From CAHJXF01 sp038240015 (GTDB taxonomy: Bacteria; Pseudomonadota; Gammaproteobacteria; Burkholderiales; Burkholderiaceae_D): 42,231 nucleotides of DNA. Below the pieces are notes generated by a model. That model saw only the letters and a program-made list of their open reading frames with translations. It did not search any database and was not told the origin of the DNA. The position numbers were made by a program, and so were the translations under genes. Shown piece after piece: positions 15,001 through 22,718 of this stretch (the stretch's first letter is position 1; every line of letters starts with the position of its first letter). The stretch covers positions 1 to 42,231 of the forward strand of contig JBBSEF010000021.1 in NCBI GenBank assembly GCA_038240015.1. Reading direction: 5' to 3'.

Positions 15001-16829
15001 GGCGATACTCCTTCCTTGGTTGCGCGCTCGGCGATCGAGAGCGCGGCATTGATCAGCCCGACATGCGTGAAGTTCTGCGGCATGTTGCCCAGCGCATGGC
15101 CGGTGCCCGGCTCGATCTCTTCGGACAAAAGACCCACGTCGTTGGCGTAGGCCGCAGTCGCCTCGAACGCGGCGCGCGCTTCGGCCAGCGTGCCGCCGCC
15201 GCGCGCCAGGTGTTCGGCGAGCCAGAAGCAGCAGATACCGAAGGCGCCGTCGTCGCCGGCCTCCTTGTTTCTGAACAGCAGACCGGGCGCCGGCGAAAGT
15301 TCGGACATCAGTAGTACAAAGGTGCTACGCATGCGCGCGGAATCCGGCGCATCGAAGCCATACCATCCGAGCAGCAGCGCGGTGGCATCGAGCCGGTCGC
15401 CGTCCAGCTCCGACACATAGCTGCCCAGCGCCTCGTTGTAGCCGCGCGAGTAGACCTCACGATGAATCTCATCGCGCGCACGCTCGAACAGCGCGCGGCG
15501 CCGCTTGCGCATCAAGCCGCGGTCCTGCAGATCGATCAGGCGGTCGAGCGCGGTCCAGCACAAAGCCATCGAATGCGTGTGTTGTTTGGATCCGCCTCGA
15601 GGCTCCCAGATGCCTGCGTCGGGCGTGCGCCAATGCTTGCAGACGTAAAGACCGAAGCTTTCCATGACGCCGCAAGCCGCGCGCGTCAACTTGTCGCCGG
15701 CGAGCGTGATGCGCCACACCGCGTCGATGACTTCGCCGTAGCAATCGAGCTGTATCTGGTCGTCGGCGCCATTGCCGGTCTGCACTGGGCTCGCCCCCTG
15801 ATAGCCGGACAGGCCCGGCACGGTCATCTCGCGCGGCGGCTCGCGGCCATAGACGTCGTAGAGCACCTTCAGCTTGGGCTGCGTCAGTTGGGTGGCGTGC
15901 AGCAACCAGTGCCCGAAGCCCTGCGCCTCTTCAGGGTGGCCCAGTTCGAGCATGCCGCGCACCGTGAAGGCCGCATCGCGCAACCAGCAGTAGCGATAGT
16001 CCCAGTTGTTCTTGCCGCCGCGCACTTCGGGCAACGAGCTGGTCGCGGCGGCGACGATCGCGCCGCTCGGCGCGAACGACAGCAGGCGCACGGTGATCGC
16101 ACTGCGCCTGACCAGCATCTCGTAAGGTCCGGCGTAGGTCGTGCGCGCAGACCAGATCCTCCACGCGTCGAGCGTGCGAGCAAGCTTCTCGTGTGTCATT
16201 GCGCCGAGAGGCGCGAGCACGGCAGGCGCATCGGCAGTCCACGTCAGCGAGCAGTGCAGGCTCTCGCCTCGATGCAGCGTCTTCGCGCCAGTCGCACTGC
16301 GGCCATCCGCATCGAGCGCGAGATCTAGGTCGCAGCGCAGCGTCAGCAGACCCTGACGCGTCTCGACGCGCAGGCCGAGCTTGCCGCGGTCGCGCAGCTT
16401 GTCGTTCCACTGACCAAAGCCGGTGCGCGGCTCGAAGCGGACTTCGATGCTGCCTTCGCCTTTCGTGCAGGTGAGCACCCGAACGATCTCGTGCTCGGGC
16501 ATCAGCATCCGCCGCTGCTCTTCGGGAGTCGCGATCGGCATGGCGTCGGTCAGCGTGAATTCCCCATCGTCGGTCGTGAACGTGGTCTGCAGTACCGCGG
16601 TTTCGCCGACGTACTCGCGCTTCGCGTGGAACGCCGCCTGCGGCCGCACGCCGAACATGCCGCCGCGTTGACTGTCGAGCAGCGCGCAAAAGATCGCCGG
16701 GCTGTCGAAGCGCGGCCAGCAGAGCCAGTCGATAGAGCCGGCGCGCGAAACCAGCGCGGCCGAGCGGCAGTCGCCGATCATTGCGTAATCCTCGATCGGC
16801 AGGTTGCCAACTGCGGAGGCGAAAGTCAT
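14997..16829 (-). CDS. GH15-family glycoside hydrolase (glucoamylase/trehalase-like)
   Basis: 610 residues. The N-terminal beta-sandwich begins LPIEDYAMIGDCRSAALVSR and IDWLCWPRFDSP; the (alpha/alpha)6 catalytic domain carries WDYRYCWLRDAAFTVRGML and the C-terminal LLSEEIEPGTGHALGNMPQ, which holds the general base Glu typical of bacterial GH15 proteins. No signal peptide is seen, so the enzyme is probably cytoplasmic. Related actinobacterial proteins hydrolyse trehalose; others act on short maltodextrins. The substrate cannot be read from sequence. The gene is followed by a translationally coupled membrane protein. Confidence 0.93.
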   Translation of the reverse strand: MTFASAVGNLPIEDYAMIGDCRSAALVSRAGSIDWLCWPRFDSPAIFCALLDSQRGGMFGVRPQAAFHAKREYVGETAVLQTTFTTDDGEFTLTDAMPIATPEEQRRMLMPEHEIVRVLTCTKGEGSIEVRFEPRTGFGQWNDKLRDRGKLGLRVETRQGLLTLRCDLDLALDADGRSATGAKTLHRGESLHCSLTWTADAPAVLAPLGAMTHEKLARTLDAWRIWSARTTYAGPYEMLVRRSAITVRLLSFAPSGAIVAAATSSLPEVRGGKNNWDYRYCWLRDAAFTVRGMLELGHPEEAQGFGHWLLHATQLTQPKLKVLYDVYGREPPREMTVPGLSGYQGASPVQTGNGADDQIQLDCYGEVIDAVWRITLAGDKLTRAACGVMESFGLYVCKHWRTPDAGIWEPRGGSKQHTHSMALCWTALDRLIDLQDRGLMRKRRRALFERARDEIHREVYSRGYNEALGSYVSELDGDRLDATALLLGWYGFDAPDSARMRSTFVLLMSELSPAPGLLFRNKEAGDDGAFGICCFWLAEHLARGGGTLAEARAAFEATAAYANDVGLLSEEIEPGTGHALGNMPQNFTHVGLINAALSIAERATKEGVSP

Positions 16830-17010
16830 CGGCGTTCCGGTGAAAGTGCGTGAGCATAAGACTCACTGATCGCGGTTTTGATTCCGCATAGTCGCGACAG
16901 CGCATCCCTATTTACAAAGCACCATCGATGACACGCACGCATCGGAACCTCGCCGCTGCCGTTCGGTCGTAATGCGCGAAGCGCGTTGAACCTGCTCCGG
17001 AGGAATAGCC
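16830..17010. other. Intergenic region between divergent GH15 and GMC remnant
   Basis: 181 bases that must contain the GH15 promoter on the minus strand. No consensus -35/-10 pair could be assigned with confidence. No RNA structure with a T-tract was seen. Confidence 0.4.
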
Positions 17011-17064
17011 ATGCGTGAATGCTTTGCAGAAATCCCGGCGCTTCACGCGAGACGGCGCGAGTGA
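17011..17064 (+). CDS. 17-residue leader-like ORF upstream of the GMC remnant
   Basis: ATG 17011 has a near-perfect CCGGAGGA ribosome binding site five bases upstream and starts a 17-residue frame (MRECFAEIPALHARRRE) whose TGA overlaps the GTG of the GMC remnant (GTGA at 17061-17064). It could be a leader peptide that coupled translation of the now broken oxidoreductase, or the head of another deleted gene. Only the ribosome binding site and overlap support it. Confidence 0.4.
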   Translation: MRECFAEIPALHARRRE

Positions 17065-17187
17065 ATGCTGATTCGCATTACGACGTCATCATCATCGGCA
17101 GCGGCGCCGGCGGCGCAACGCTCGCGCATCGTCTGGCAGACAGCGGCAAGCGCATTCTGATAGTCGAACGCGGCGACTGGTTGCCGC
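17061..17187 (+). pseudogene. GMC oxidoreductase, N-terminal remnant
   Basis: From GTG 17061 the frame encodes a textbook FAD-binding start: SHYDVIIIGSGAGGATLAHR then LADSGKRILIVERGDWLPRE. GMC-family flavoenzymes are usually 500-560 residues long and continue after this point with an Asn-Trp-Asp segment, substrate domain and C-terminal His motif; none is present. After about residue 43 the translation becomes meaningless Arg-rich sequence, although the frame stays open to 17492. The remainder of the gene is missing, not merely shifted: the following DNA belongs to another gene (17188-17376). Confidence 0.75.
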
Positions 17188-17376
17188 GTGAAGTCGCCCG
17201 AGCGCCCCGACAATCTGTTCGAGCCCGCGATCGGCGACTTCGGCGTGCATGGACCATTCGATGCCCAGGCGACCGACGGCAGCGTGCAGCTCTGGTTGAC
17301 GACGCATCGCGCGCTCGTGGCGGGCGCCGCTTTGCTCTTGCTCGCCTCGGGTGCGGTGCTTGCGGCCATGCTCTGA
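17188..17376 (+). pseudogene. Short-chain dehydrogenase, C-terminal remnant
   Basis: In the frame starting at 17188 the DNA encodes KSPERPDNLFEPAIGDFGVH then GPFDAQATDGSVQLWLTTHR and a hydrophobic tail ending at TGA 17374-17376. The DNLFEP..GDFG.HG.FD..A...S.QLW...HR pattern is what I recall from the C-terminal extension of a common proteobacterial SDR group. The Rossmann and catalytic parts of the SDR are absent. Together with the GMC start immediately upstream, this indicates an internal deletion that removed most of two neighbouring genes. Homology of this tail should be confirmed by search. Confidence 0.6.
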
Positions 17377-17451
17377 CAGGACGCGCCCACCGGGATTCGG
17401 TCACCGCCGCAATCAAAGATCGTGATGAGCGCGGCGCATCCAGACGATGGT

Positions 17452-17730
17452 TCACTGCTTCGTATCGACGCGATCCAGAGTCTTCGGATTGAAGAACGCT
17501 TCGGCACGCGCACCGTTCGCATCGAAACCGTAGACCTCGTAGCAACCGTTGTAGGTCTTGATCTGACGCACCTGCCAACCTTGCTTCGCGAGCCTCTGCT
17601 GCAATTGCGCCTGCGGCTTCCAGTCCTTTGGTGGAATCTCTTCGCACTTGACGTCGCCGTGCGCGGACGCGATCGATGCGAATGTCAGAGCCAGCAAGCC
17701 GGCGGTCCATGGCGTAAAGCATTTTTTCAT
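17452..17730 (-). CDS. Secreted PepSY-domain protein
   Basis: 92 residues: a signal peptide (KKCFTPWTAGLLALTFASIASA) followed by one small domain, PKDWKPQAQLQQRLAKQGW and VRQIKTYNGCYEVYGFDANG, ending in AEAFFNPKTLDRV. This pattern (substrate-like helix, then a beta-sheet with YEVYGxDxxGxRxExxFxP) is the PepSY family, small periplasmic proteins often thought to modulate proteases or redox proteins. Two mature cysteines (in VKCEEIPP and NGCYEVY) could form a disulfide. It is a single gene, upstream of nothing on its strand but 79 bases downstream of the GGDEF gene. Confidence 0.85.
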   Translation of the reverse strand: MKKCFTPWTAGLLALTFASIASAHGDVKCEEIPPKDWKPQAQLQQRLAKQGWQVRQIKTYNGCYEVYGFDANGARAEAFFNPKTLDRVDTKQ

Positions 17731-17809
17731 CGAGTCCTCCGTCGCACAACAAGATGGGTGCGGGACAAGGCAACGCGCTTGCTTCGCGCGCTTGCTTCGG
17801 GAAACGCGC

Positions 17810-19063
17810 CTACTTCGCCGCCGTGGTCCGCGATGCCGTCGACTGCCGATTCAGCGACACGGTGGGCGCGCGCAGTCCGTAGGTATTGGGATTGGGCCGA
17901 AACGACTCGACGCCGTTGCGCCCTTTCTCTTTTGCGGCGTACATCGCTTCTTCGGCAGCGGCCAACAGCTCGCGCGGCGAAGCCACGTCGCTCGCTTCGG
18001 CCACGCCGATGCTGATGGTCACGGGAACGTGAACCGGCTTGTCGGGGCCCTGCACATAGAACGGCGCCTCGGCCACGCGCGTGCGCAATTGCTCCGCGAG
18101 ATCCGCCGCCTCCTTGCGGTAGTTGGGCACGATCACCGCGAACTGGTCGCCGCCCGAACGCGCTACCACTTCGGTTCGCCGCACGCGCGATGCAATGCGA
18201 CGCGACACTTCGCGAAGAATCGCATCGCCGGCCACGTGGCCCCATTGTTCGTTGAGCGACTTGAAGTGATCGACATCGACGATCAGAAGCGAAAGCGCGG
18301 TCGCATAGCGCGTGCGAAACGTCCACTCCTGAACCAGCTTGCGATCGAACTCGCTGCGATTCGCGGCGCCCGTCAGTTCGTCGATCGTGGCCGACTCGAT
18401 CAGCCGCCGCTCGAGCGCGCGCCGCGCTTTGAATTCGATCTTCAGAAGAAGCCAGAACGCGATCGACAACAAGGTCACGAGCGTCAATGCGCCGACCATG
18501 ATCCATGTCGACTTTTCGCTCGCTTCGCGTTGCAGGTTGCGATAGCGTTCGAGGCGCTTGCTTTCATCGTCGCGCAGCGCGGCGATGAGATTGTCGATCT
18601 CGTCGCGCGAGCCCGCGCCCTGCGACTCGTAGCCGCGCAGACCGAGTGCGAACTTCTTGTTGATCAGCGGTCCGAGCCGCGACAGCCGCTCCAATTGAGT
18701 GGGCTCATCACCCGCCAGCGGTCCGAGTGCGGTGAGGTTCAGGCGCGACTGAAAGCGCGCGGCCTCGTATCGGTCCGCATCGGTACGGTCGCGGCTGCGG
18801 CCGCCGGCCAGGTCGCGACCCGCCATGTCGACATCGCGCAGCGCGAGCTGGAGCTTGTCGAGCGTGGCCGCGACTTCGATCGATCGGATCGAGCGTGTGG
18901 CCGCCTCGGCCGCATCGCTGTTGACCCGGTGAACCACCAGCGCCATCACCGCAAGCACCACGGCCGCGAGGATGCTGGTCAGCATCAGCCCGCGCTCGAT
19001 CACGCTCGACCGCGGAGTCATCGGACGAAAGATGTGTCGCAGGGGTCGAGGAAATTTGGCCAT
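17810..19063 (-). CDS. CHASE3-GGDEF protein with GGDQF active-site variant
   Basis: 417 residues. Two transmembrane segments (about 27-46 and 187-207) flank a helical CHASE3-like periplasmic sensor. The GGDEF domain shows SATIDELTGAANRSEFDRKL, VDVDHFKSLNEQWGH and YAAKEKGRNGVESF. The signature is GGDQF (304-308): the fourth position, normally Glu and part of the metal/catalytic site, is Gln, encoded by CAG (complement of 18143-18145). The product-inhibition site position reads RRTE rather than RxxD. If active it would make cyclic di-GMP; the substitution makes reduced activity or a sensor role possible. A Ser/Thr-rich tail follows the domain. It is divergent from the DNA ligase gene. Confidence 0.9.
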   Translation of the reverse strand: MAKFPRPLRHIFRPMTPRSSVIERGLMLTSILAAVVLAVMALVVHRVNSDAAEAATRSIRSIEVAATLDKLQLALRDVDMAGRDLAGGRSRDRTDADRYEAARFQSRLNLTALGPLAGDEPTQLERLSRLGPLINKKFALGLRGYESQGAGSRDEIDNLIAALRDDESKRLERYRNLQREASEKSTWIMVGALTLVTLLSIAFWLLLKIEFKARRALERRLIESATIDELTGAANRSEFDRKLVQEWTFRTRYATALSLLIVDVDHFKSLNEQWGHVAGDAILREVSRRIASRVRRTEVVARSGGDQFAVIVPNYRKEAADLAEQLRTRVAEAPFYVQGPDKPVHVPVTISIGVAEASDVASPRELLAAAEEAMYAAKEKGRNGVESFRPNPNTYGLRAPTVSLNRQSTASRTTAAK

Positions 19064-19172
19064 CGTGGAAAGCTATCATGTCCGAGGGGCGCAGACCCTT
19101 GCCGTCCGGCCTGCGAACCTCCGCCGCTCGTCGCCGTCAACATCGCACGGCAGCCCGATCTCCGCAATCGCC

Positions 19173-19200
19173 CGATTGCAGCGGATCGATTGCAGCGGAT
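19173..19200. repeat. Perfect 14-bp tandem duplication upstream of the DNA ligase
   Basis: CGATTGCAGCGGAT occurs twice without a gap (19173-19186 and 19187-19200), 29 bases before the ligase start, in the 165-base region between divergent GGDEF and ligase genes. It could be a recent slippage duplication or a direct-repeat operator. Confidence 0.8.
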
Positions 19201-19228
19201 TGAGTGAAGCCGCCCGAATGAGACCGGA

Positions 19229-21046
19229 ATGAAAAATTTCTCGCGCCTGTTCGCAGAGCTGGACGCATCGACCGCGACGCGCGACAAGCAGGCTGCGCTG
19301 GTCCGTTATTTCGCCGAGATCGCCGAACGCAGCGCCCGATGGGATCCGCTCGCGGCCCCACTCGCGGACCCCTGCGCTGATCGCGCCGCCGCCGAACTCG
19401 CAGGCAACGCAGGCTCCGATCCCGAGCGTGACGCGGCATGGGCCGTCTATTTCCTCGCTGGAGGCAAGCCGCGGCAGACGGTTCCGACGCGCGTTCTTCG
19501 CGAAACCGCGCGCACGATCGCGGCGCTGCCCGAATGGTTGTTCGAAGAGAGCTATCAGGCGGTGGGCGACCTTGCCGAAACGATCGCGCACATCCTGCCC
19601 GCGCCTTCGCGCCATTCCGAGCTCGGCCTTGCCGTGTGGATCGAACAACGGCTGCTCGCATTGAAAGGCGAGGCGCCCGAAACCATCGCGGCCCGTCTCG
19701 CCGACTGGTGGGACGAACTCGATACGGCCGAGCGCTTCCTGTTGACCAAGCTGATCGGCGGCGGCTTTCGCGTGGGCGTGTCGAAGCTCTCGGTCACGCG
19801 CGCGCTCGCGACCCTGGCGGGGCTCGATGCGAAGATCGTCGCGCATCGGCTGATGGGCTACACCGACGGCCGCGCGCGACCGAGCGCCGCGGCCTATCGC
19901 GCGCTGATCGCGCCCTCCCGCTTGTACGACTCGGACGAAGGCGACCCATCGACCTCGCACGGGTCGCACGAGCTGCGCGGCCAACCCTATCCCTTCTTTC
20001 TCGCGCATGCGTTGAACGAGCCGGTCGAACGCTTCGATGCGCTGCTCGGCTCGCCCGACGACTGGCTGGTCGAATGGAAGTACGACGGCATTCGCGGCCA
20101 ACTGGTAGTCCGCGGTGGCGAAGCCTTTCTCTGGTCGCGCGGTGAAGACCTCGTGACCGATCGCTTCCCCGAGCTCGCCGCGCTGGCTGCGCGCATTCCC
20201 GATGGCACGGTGATCGACGGCGAGATCCTGGTGTGGCATAGAAGCCAGGCGAAGGCGCACGACGCGCCCGCGCCCTTCGCCGACTTGCAGACACGTATCG
20301 GACGCAAGACGCTGTCGAAAAAAATCCTCGCGGAGAAACCGGTGGTGCTGGTCGCCTACGACTTGCTCGAACAAGACGGCATCGATCTGCGCCGCGAATC
20401 GCAATCGACGCGACGCACGCGACTGGAAGCGTTGGTCGCGTCGGTCAACCAGGCGGTCGACGAGCCTGCACTGCGTATCTCGCCCGTGCTGCACGCGGAC
20501 TCGTGGTCTTCGTTCGCGACCCTGCGCGGCGAAGCACGCGCACGCGGCGTCGAAGGCTTCATGTTGAAACATCGCGACGCGCGCTATGGCGTGGGCCGCA
20601 CGAAGGACGTGGGCACGTGGTGGAAGTGGAAGATCGATCCGCTTTCGGTCGATGCGGTGTTGATTTACGCGCAGCGCGGACACGGTCGCCGCGCATCGCT
20701 CTACACGGACTTCACGTTCGCGGTGTGGGATCGCGAGCCAGATGGTGATGCCCATCGTCCTCGCACGCTGGTCCCTTTTGCGAAGGCCTATTCGGGACTC
20801 ACCGATGAAGAGATGACCAAGGTCGATGCGATCGTGAAGAAGACCACGATCGAGAAGTTCGGCCCGGTGCGCAGCGTGGCGCCTACGCAGGTGTTCGAGC
20901 TCGGCTTCGAAGGCATACAGCGCTCGACGCGCCACAAGTCGGGTATCGCGGTGCGCTTTCCACGCATGCTGCGCTGGCGCATCGACAAGCCGGTCGAAGA
21001 GGCCGACACGATCGCAAGCTTGCAGACCTTGCTCGACGCGCGATGA
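19229..21046 (+). CDS. ATP-dependent DNA ligase (LIG of the LHR-EXO-LIG-MPE module)
   Basis: 605 residues. Motif I with the adenylated lysine is EWKYDGIRGQ (Lys284); further nucleotidyltransferase motifs include SRGEDLVTDRFPEL, DGEILVW, EGFMLKHRDARYGVGR and WWKWKIDP, followed by an OB fold with TFAVWDR and the FELGFEGIQRS-TRHKSGIA-VRFPRMLRWR end. The ~230-residue N-terminal helical domain (AWAVYFLAGGKPRQT, KLIGGGFRVGVSKL) is typical of the cisATP ligase group. The enzyme seals nicks after AMP transfer. It appears somewhat long, with a DSDEGDPSTSHGSHEL insertion before the catalytic core. Its usual partners are the genes at 13409, 22715 and 26373. The Shine-Dalgarno sequence is weak. Confidence 0.95.
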   Translation: MKNFSRLFAELDASTATRDKQAALVRYFAEIAERSARWDPLAAPLADPCADRAAAELAGNAGSDPERDAAWAVYFLAGGKPRQTVPTRVLRETARTIAALPEWLFEESYQAVGDLAETIAHILPAPSRHSELGLAVWIEQRLLALKGEAPETIAARLADWWDELDTAERFLLTKLIGGGFRVGVSKLSVTRALATLAGLDAKIVAHRLMGYTDGRARPSAAAYRALIAPSRLYDSDEGDPSTSHGSHELRGQPYPFFLAHALNEPVERFDALLGSPDDWLVEWKYDGIRGQLVVRGGEAFLWSRGEDLVTDRFPELAALAARIPDGTVIDGEILVWHRSQAKAHDAPAPFADLQTRIGRKTLSKKILAEKPVVLVAYDLLEQDGIDLRRESQSTRRTRLEALVASVNQAVDEPALRISPVLHADSWSSFATLRGEARARGVEGFMLKHRDARYGVGRTKDVGTWWKWKIDPLSVDAVLIYAQRGHGRRASLYTDFTFAVWDREPDGDAHRPRTLVPFAKAYSGLTDEEMTKVDAIVKKTTIEKFGPVRSVAPTQVFELGFEGIQRSTRHKSGIAVRFPRMLRWRIDKPVEEADTIASLQTLLDAR

Positions 21047-21061
21047 AGTGCCTGGGTCGAA

Positions 21062-21410
21062 TCATGCAAGCTCGCGTGCAGGCATGCGGCGCGACAGCTC
21101 GCTGTTTCGCTCTAGAAGAAAGCGCTCGAGACGCAGCCGATAGTCGGGTGGCGCAGCCGCGCGGACCGACGCCCGTCCGGCCAGTGCGGAACGCCACGCG
21201 CTCACTTTCGGCGTATCGGTGAAGACTACGAAGTCGTCGATGGCGTCGAAGACGTCGAAGTAGCGAAACACCGGCGCGAAGGCGGCATCGACAAGAGAAA
21301 AATGCACGCCGTCGAAAAACGGCGCCGCGTCCGGCGCGCGTTTTTCTCTCGTCAGCGCCGCTTCGAGTTGACCGAACTTCACGTGCAGTTCTCGCAGCAG
21401 GCTCGTAGAG
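21062..21410 (-). pseudogene. Glutathione S-transferase, C-terminal half only
   Basis: On the minus strand the frame ending at 21062 encodes a GST C-terminal helical domain: LLRELHVKFGQLEAALT, FFDGVHFSLVDAAFAPVFRY, TDTPKVSAWRSALAGR and RLERFLLERNSELSRR. The N-terminal thioredoxin-like glutathione-binding half (about 80-90 residues), which should lie at higher coordinates, is absent. Upstream of about 21410 the frame stays open to 21781 but runs antisense through a MarR gene fragment and has no GST features. No start codon with a ribosome binding site precedes the conserved part. Probably a non-functional remnant. Confidence 0.75.
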
Positions 21411-21424
21411 GCAGGTCTTCCTGC
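21411..21424. repeat. Small palindrome at the GST/MarR junction
   Basis: GCAGG (21411-21415), TCTT, CCTGC (21420-21424) form an inverted repeat lying where GST homology ends on one strand and MarR homology begins on the other. It marks the breakpoint to within about 20 bases. Confidence 0.5.
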
Positions 21425-21769
21425 GACCAATACGACGCGCTCTGGGCGCTGGAACGCGCGCCCGGGCAGCGCTTGCGCATGCACGAGTTCGAGCAATCGA
21501 TGGCGATCAGCCGCAGCAACATCACGCGGCTGGTCGATCGGCTCGAAGCCGCGGGACTCGCGCGCAGAGAGCGTTCCGACGAGGACCGCCGCGGCGCTTT
21601 TGCTCTGCTCACCCGCGAAGGCGCCGCGACGCGCAAGCGCATGTGGAAGATCTACGAACGCGCGATCGAGGACGTCTTCGAGACGCATCTGTCGGCGGCC
21701 GAGCTGCGAGACGCCGAAATGATTTTCCGCAAGCTGCTCGAGCGGCATCGCGCCGCGGCCGCTCGCTAG
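21425..21769 (+). pseudogene. MarR-family regulator, N-terminally truncated
   Basis: From about 21425 the plus strand encodes DQYDALWALERAPGQRLRM, HEFEQSMAISRSNITRLVDR, LEAAGLARRERSDEDRRGAF, the winged-helix core of a MarR repressor, and its C-terminal dimerisation helices to the stop at 21767-21769. The first ~40 residues (the N-terminal dimerisation helix) are missing. The frame is open back to ATG 21302, but that part is antisense to the GST fragment and carries no MarR features. A MarR gene divergent from the gene it controls is a common arrangement, so this regulator and the adjacent GST gene probably formed such a pair before both lost their 5' ends. Confidence 0.75.
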
Positions 21770-21857
21770 AGCCGTCGGCACGAGTCACGTACTGATATCG
21801 ACTCGGCGGCGAGAGATAATCGCGCTCCTTCCTCGCGCCTTCGATGGCGAGCTCCGC

Positions 21858-22718
21858 ATGATTCACGGCATCGATTTCACGAGCGCGCCGTCAGGCAAGA
21901 AGCCGATCACCGTCGCCACGTGCGAACCCGTCTCGCACGATCGCTTTGCGCTCATCGCATGCGAGTCGTTCGCCGAGTGGTCGGCCTTCGACTCCTTTCT
22001 CGCGCGCCACGGCCCCTGGATCGCGGCTTTCGATTTTCCGTTCGGGTTGCCGCGCGCGCTCGTCGAGACGCTGGGCTGGCCGCGCGACTGGCGCACCCTG
22101 ATACGGCACTACGCGTCGCTGGATCGACCTGCAATCCGCACGCTGTTCAAGGCCTGGTGCGATGCGCGCCCGGCCGGCTCGAAATTCGCGCATCGAGCGA
22201 CCGATGGTCCCGCGGGTTCGAGCCCTTCGATGAAATGGGTCAACCCGCCGGTCGCGTGGATGATGCATGCGGGCGTACCGCGCCTGATTGCGGCGGGCGT
22301 TTGCATCCCGGGCCTCGATGACGATCCGCGTCGTGTCGATGGCACGCGCGTCGCGCTCGAAGGCTATCCTGGTTTCATCGCGCGATCGATCACGCGTGCG
22401 TCGTACAAATCGGATACGCGTTCGCAGCAGACTGGCGCGCGTCGCGACGAGCGAGCCCGTCTCGTCGCGGCGCTCGAACAAGGCGCGCACCGCTTGTCGC
22501 TACGCATCGCATTCGCTGACGAGCAACGCGCGAGCCTGGTCGACGAAGGCAGCGCCGATCGCCTCGATGCGGTGCTGTGCGCTGTTCAGGCTGCGTGGGC
22601 CTGGCAGAAGAAAGAGGCAGGCGATGCTCGTTATGGCCTGCCTGCCGACATCGATGCGATCGAGGGATGGATCGTCGGCGTGCCGCAAATCGAGAAGGTC
22701 ATGAGCGCGATCGCATGA
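21858..22718 (+). CDS. DUF429 family protein, coupled to the Lhr-like helicase
   Basis: 286 residues. The conserved start IHGIDFTSAPSGKKPITVAT (Asp of the first strand), DFPFGLPRALVETLGWPRDW, VNPPVAWMMHAGVPRL, EGYPGFIARS and DRLDAVLCAVQAAWAW identify DUF429, a family predicted to have an RNase H-like fold and a nuclease-type active site but without a settled function. The Asp/Glu residues in these motifs are candidates for metal binding. Its stop overlaps the helicase start (ATGA at 22715-22718), so the two are translationally coupled, suggesting a link with the DNA repair module (inference). Confidence 0.85.
   Translation: MIHGIDFTSAPSGKKPITVATCEPVSHDRFALIACESFAEWSAFDSFLARHGPWIAAFDFPFGLPRALVETLGWPRDWRTLIRHYASLDRPAIRTLFKAWCDARPAGSKFAHRATDGPAGSSPSMKWVNPPVAWMMHAGVPRLIAAGVCIPGLDDDPRRVDGTRVALEGYPGFIARSITRASYKSDTRSQQTGARRDERARLVAALEQGAHRLSLRIAFADEQRASLVDEGSADRLDAVLCAVQAAWAWQKKEAGDARYGLPADIDAIEGWIVGVPQIEKVMSAIA

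Noticed and set aside
21302..21424. N-terminal 40 residues of the MarR frame as a genuine domain
   Set aside because: This part is antisense to the GST fragment and does not show the N-terminal dimerisation helix of MarR proteins.
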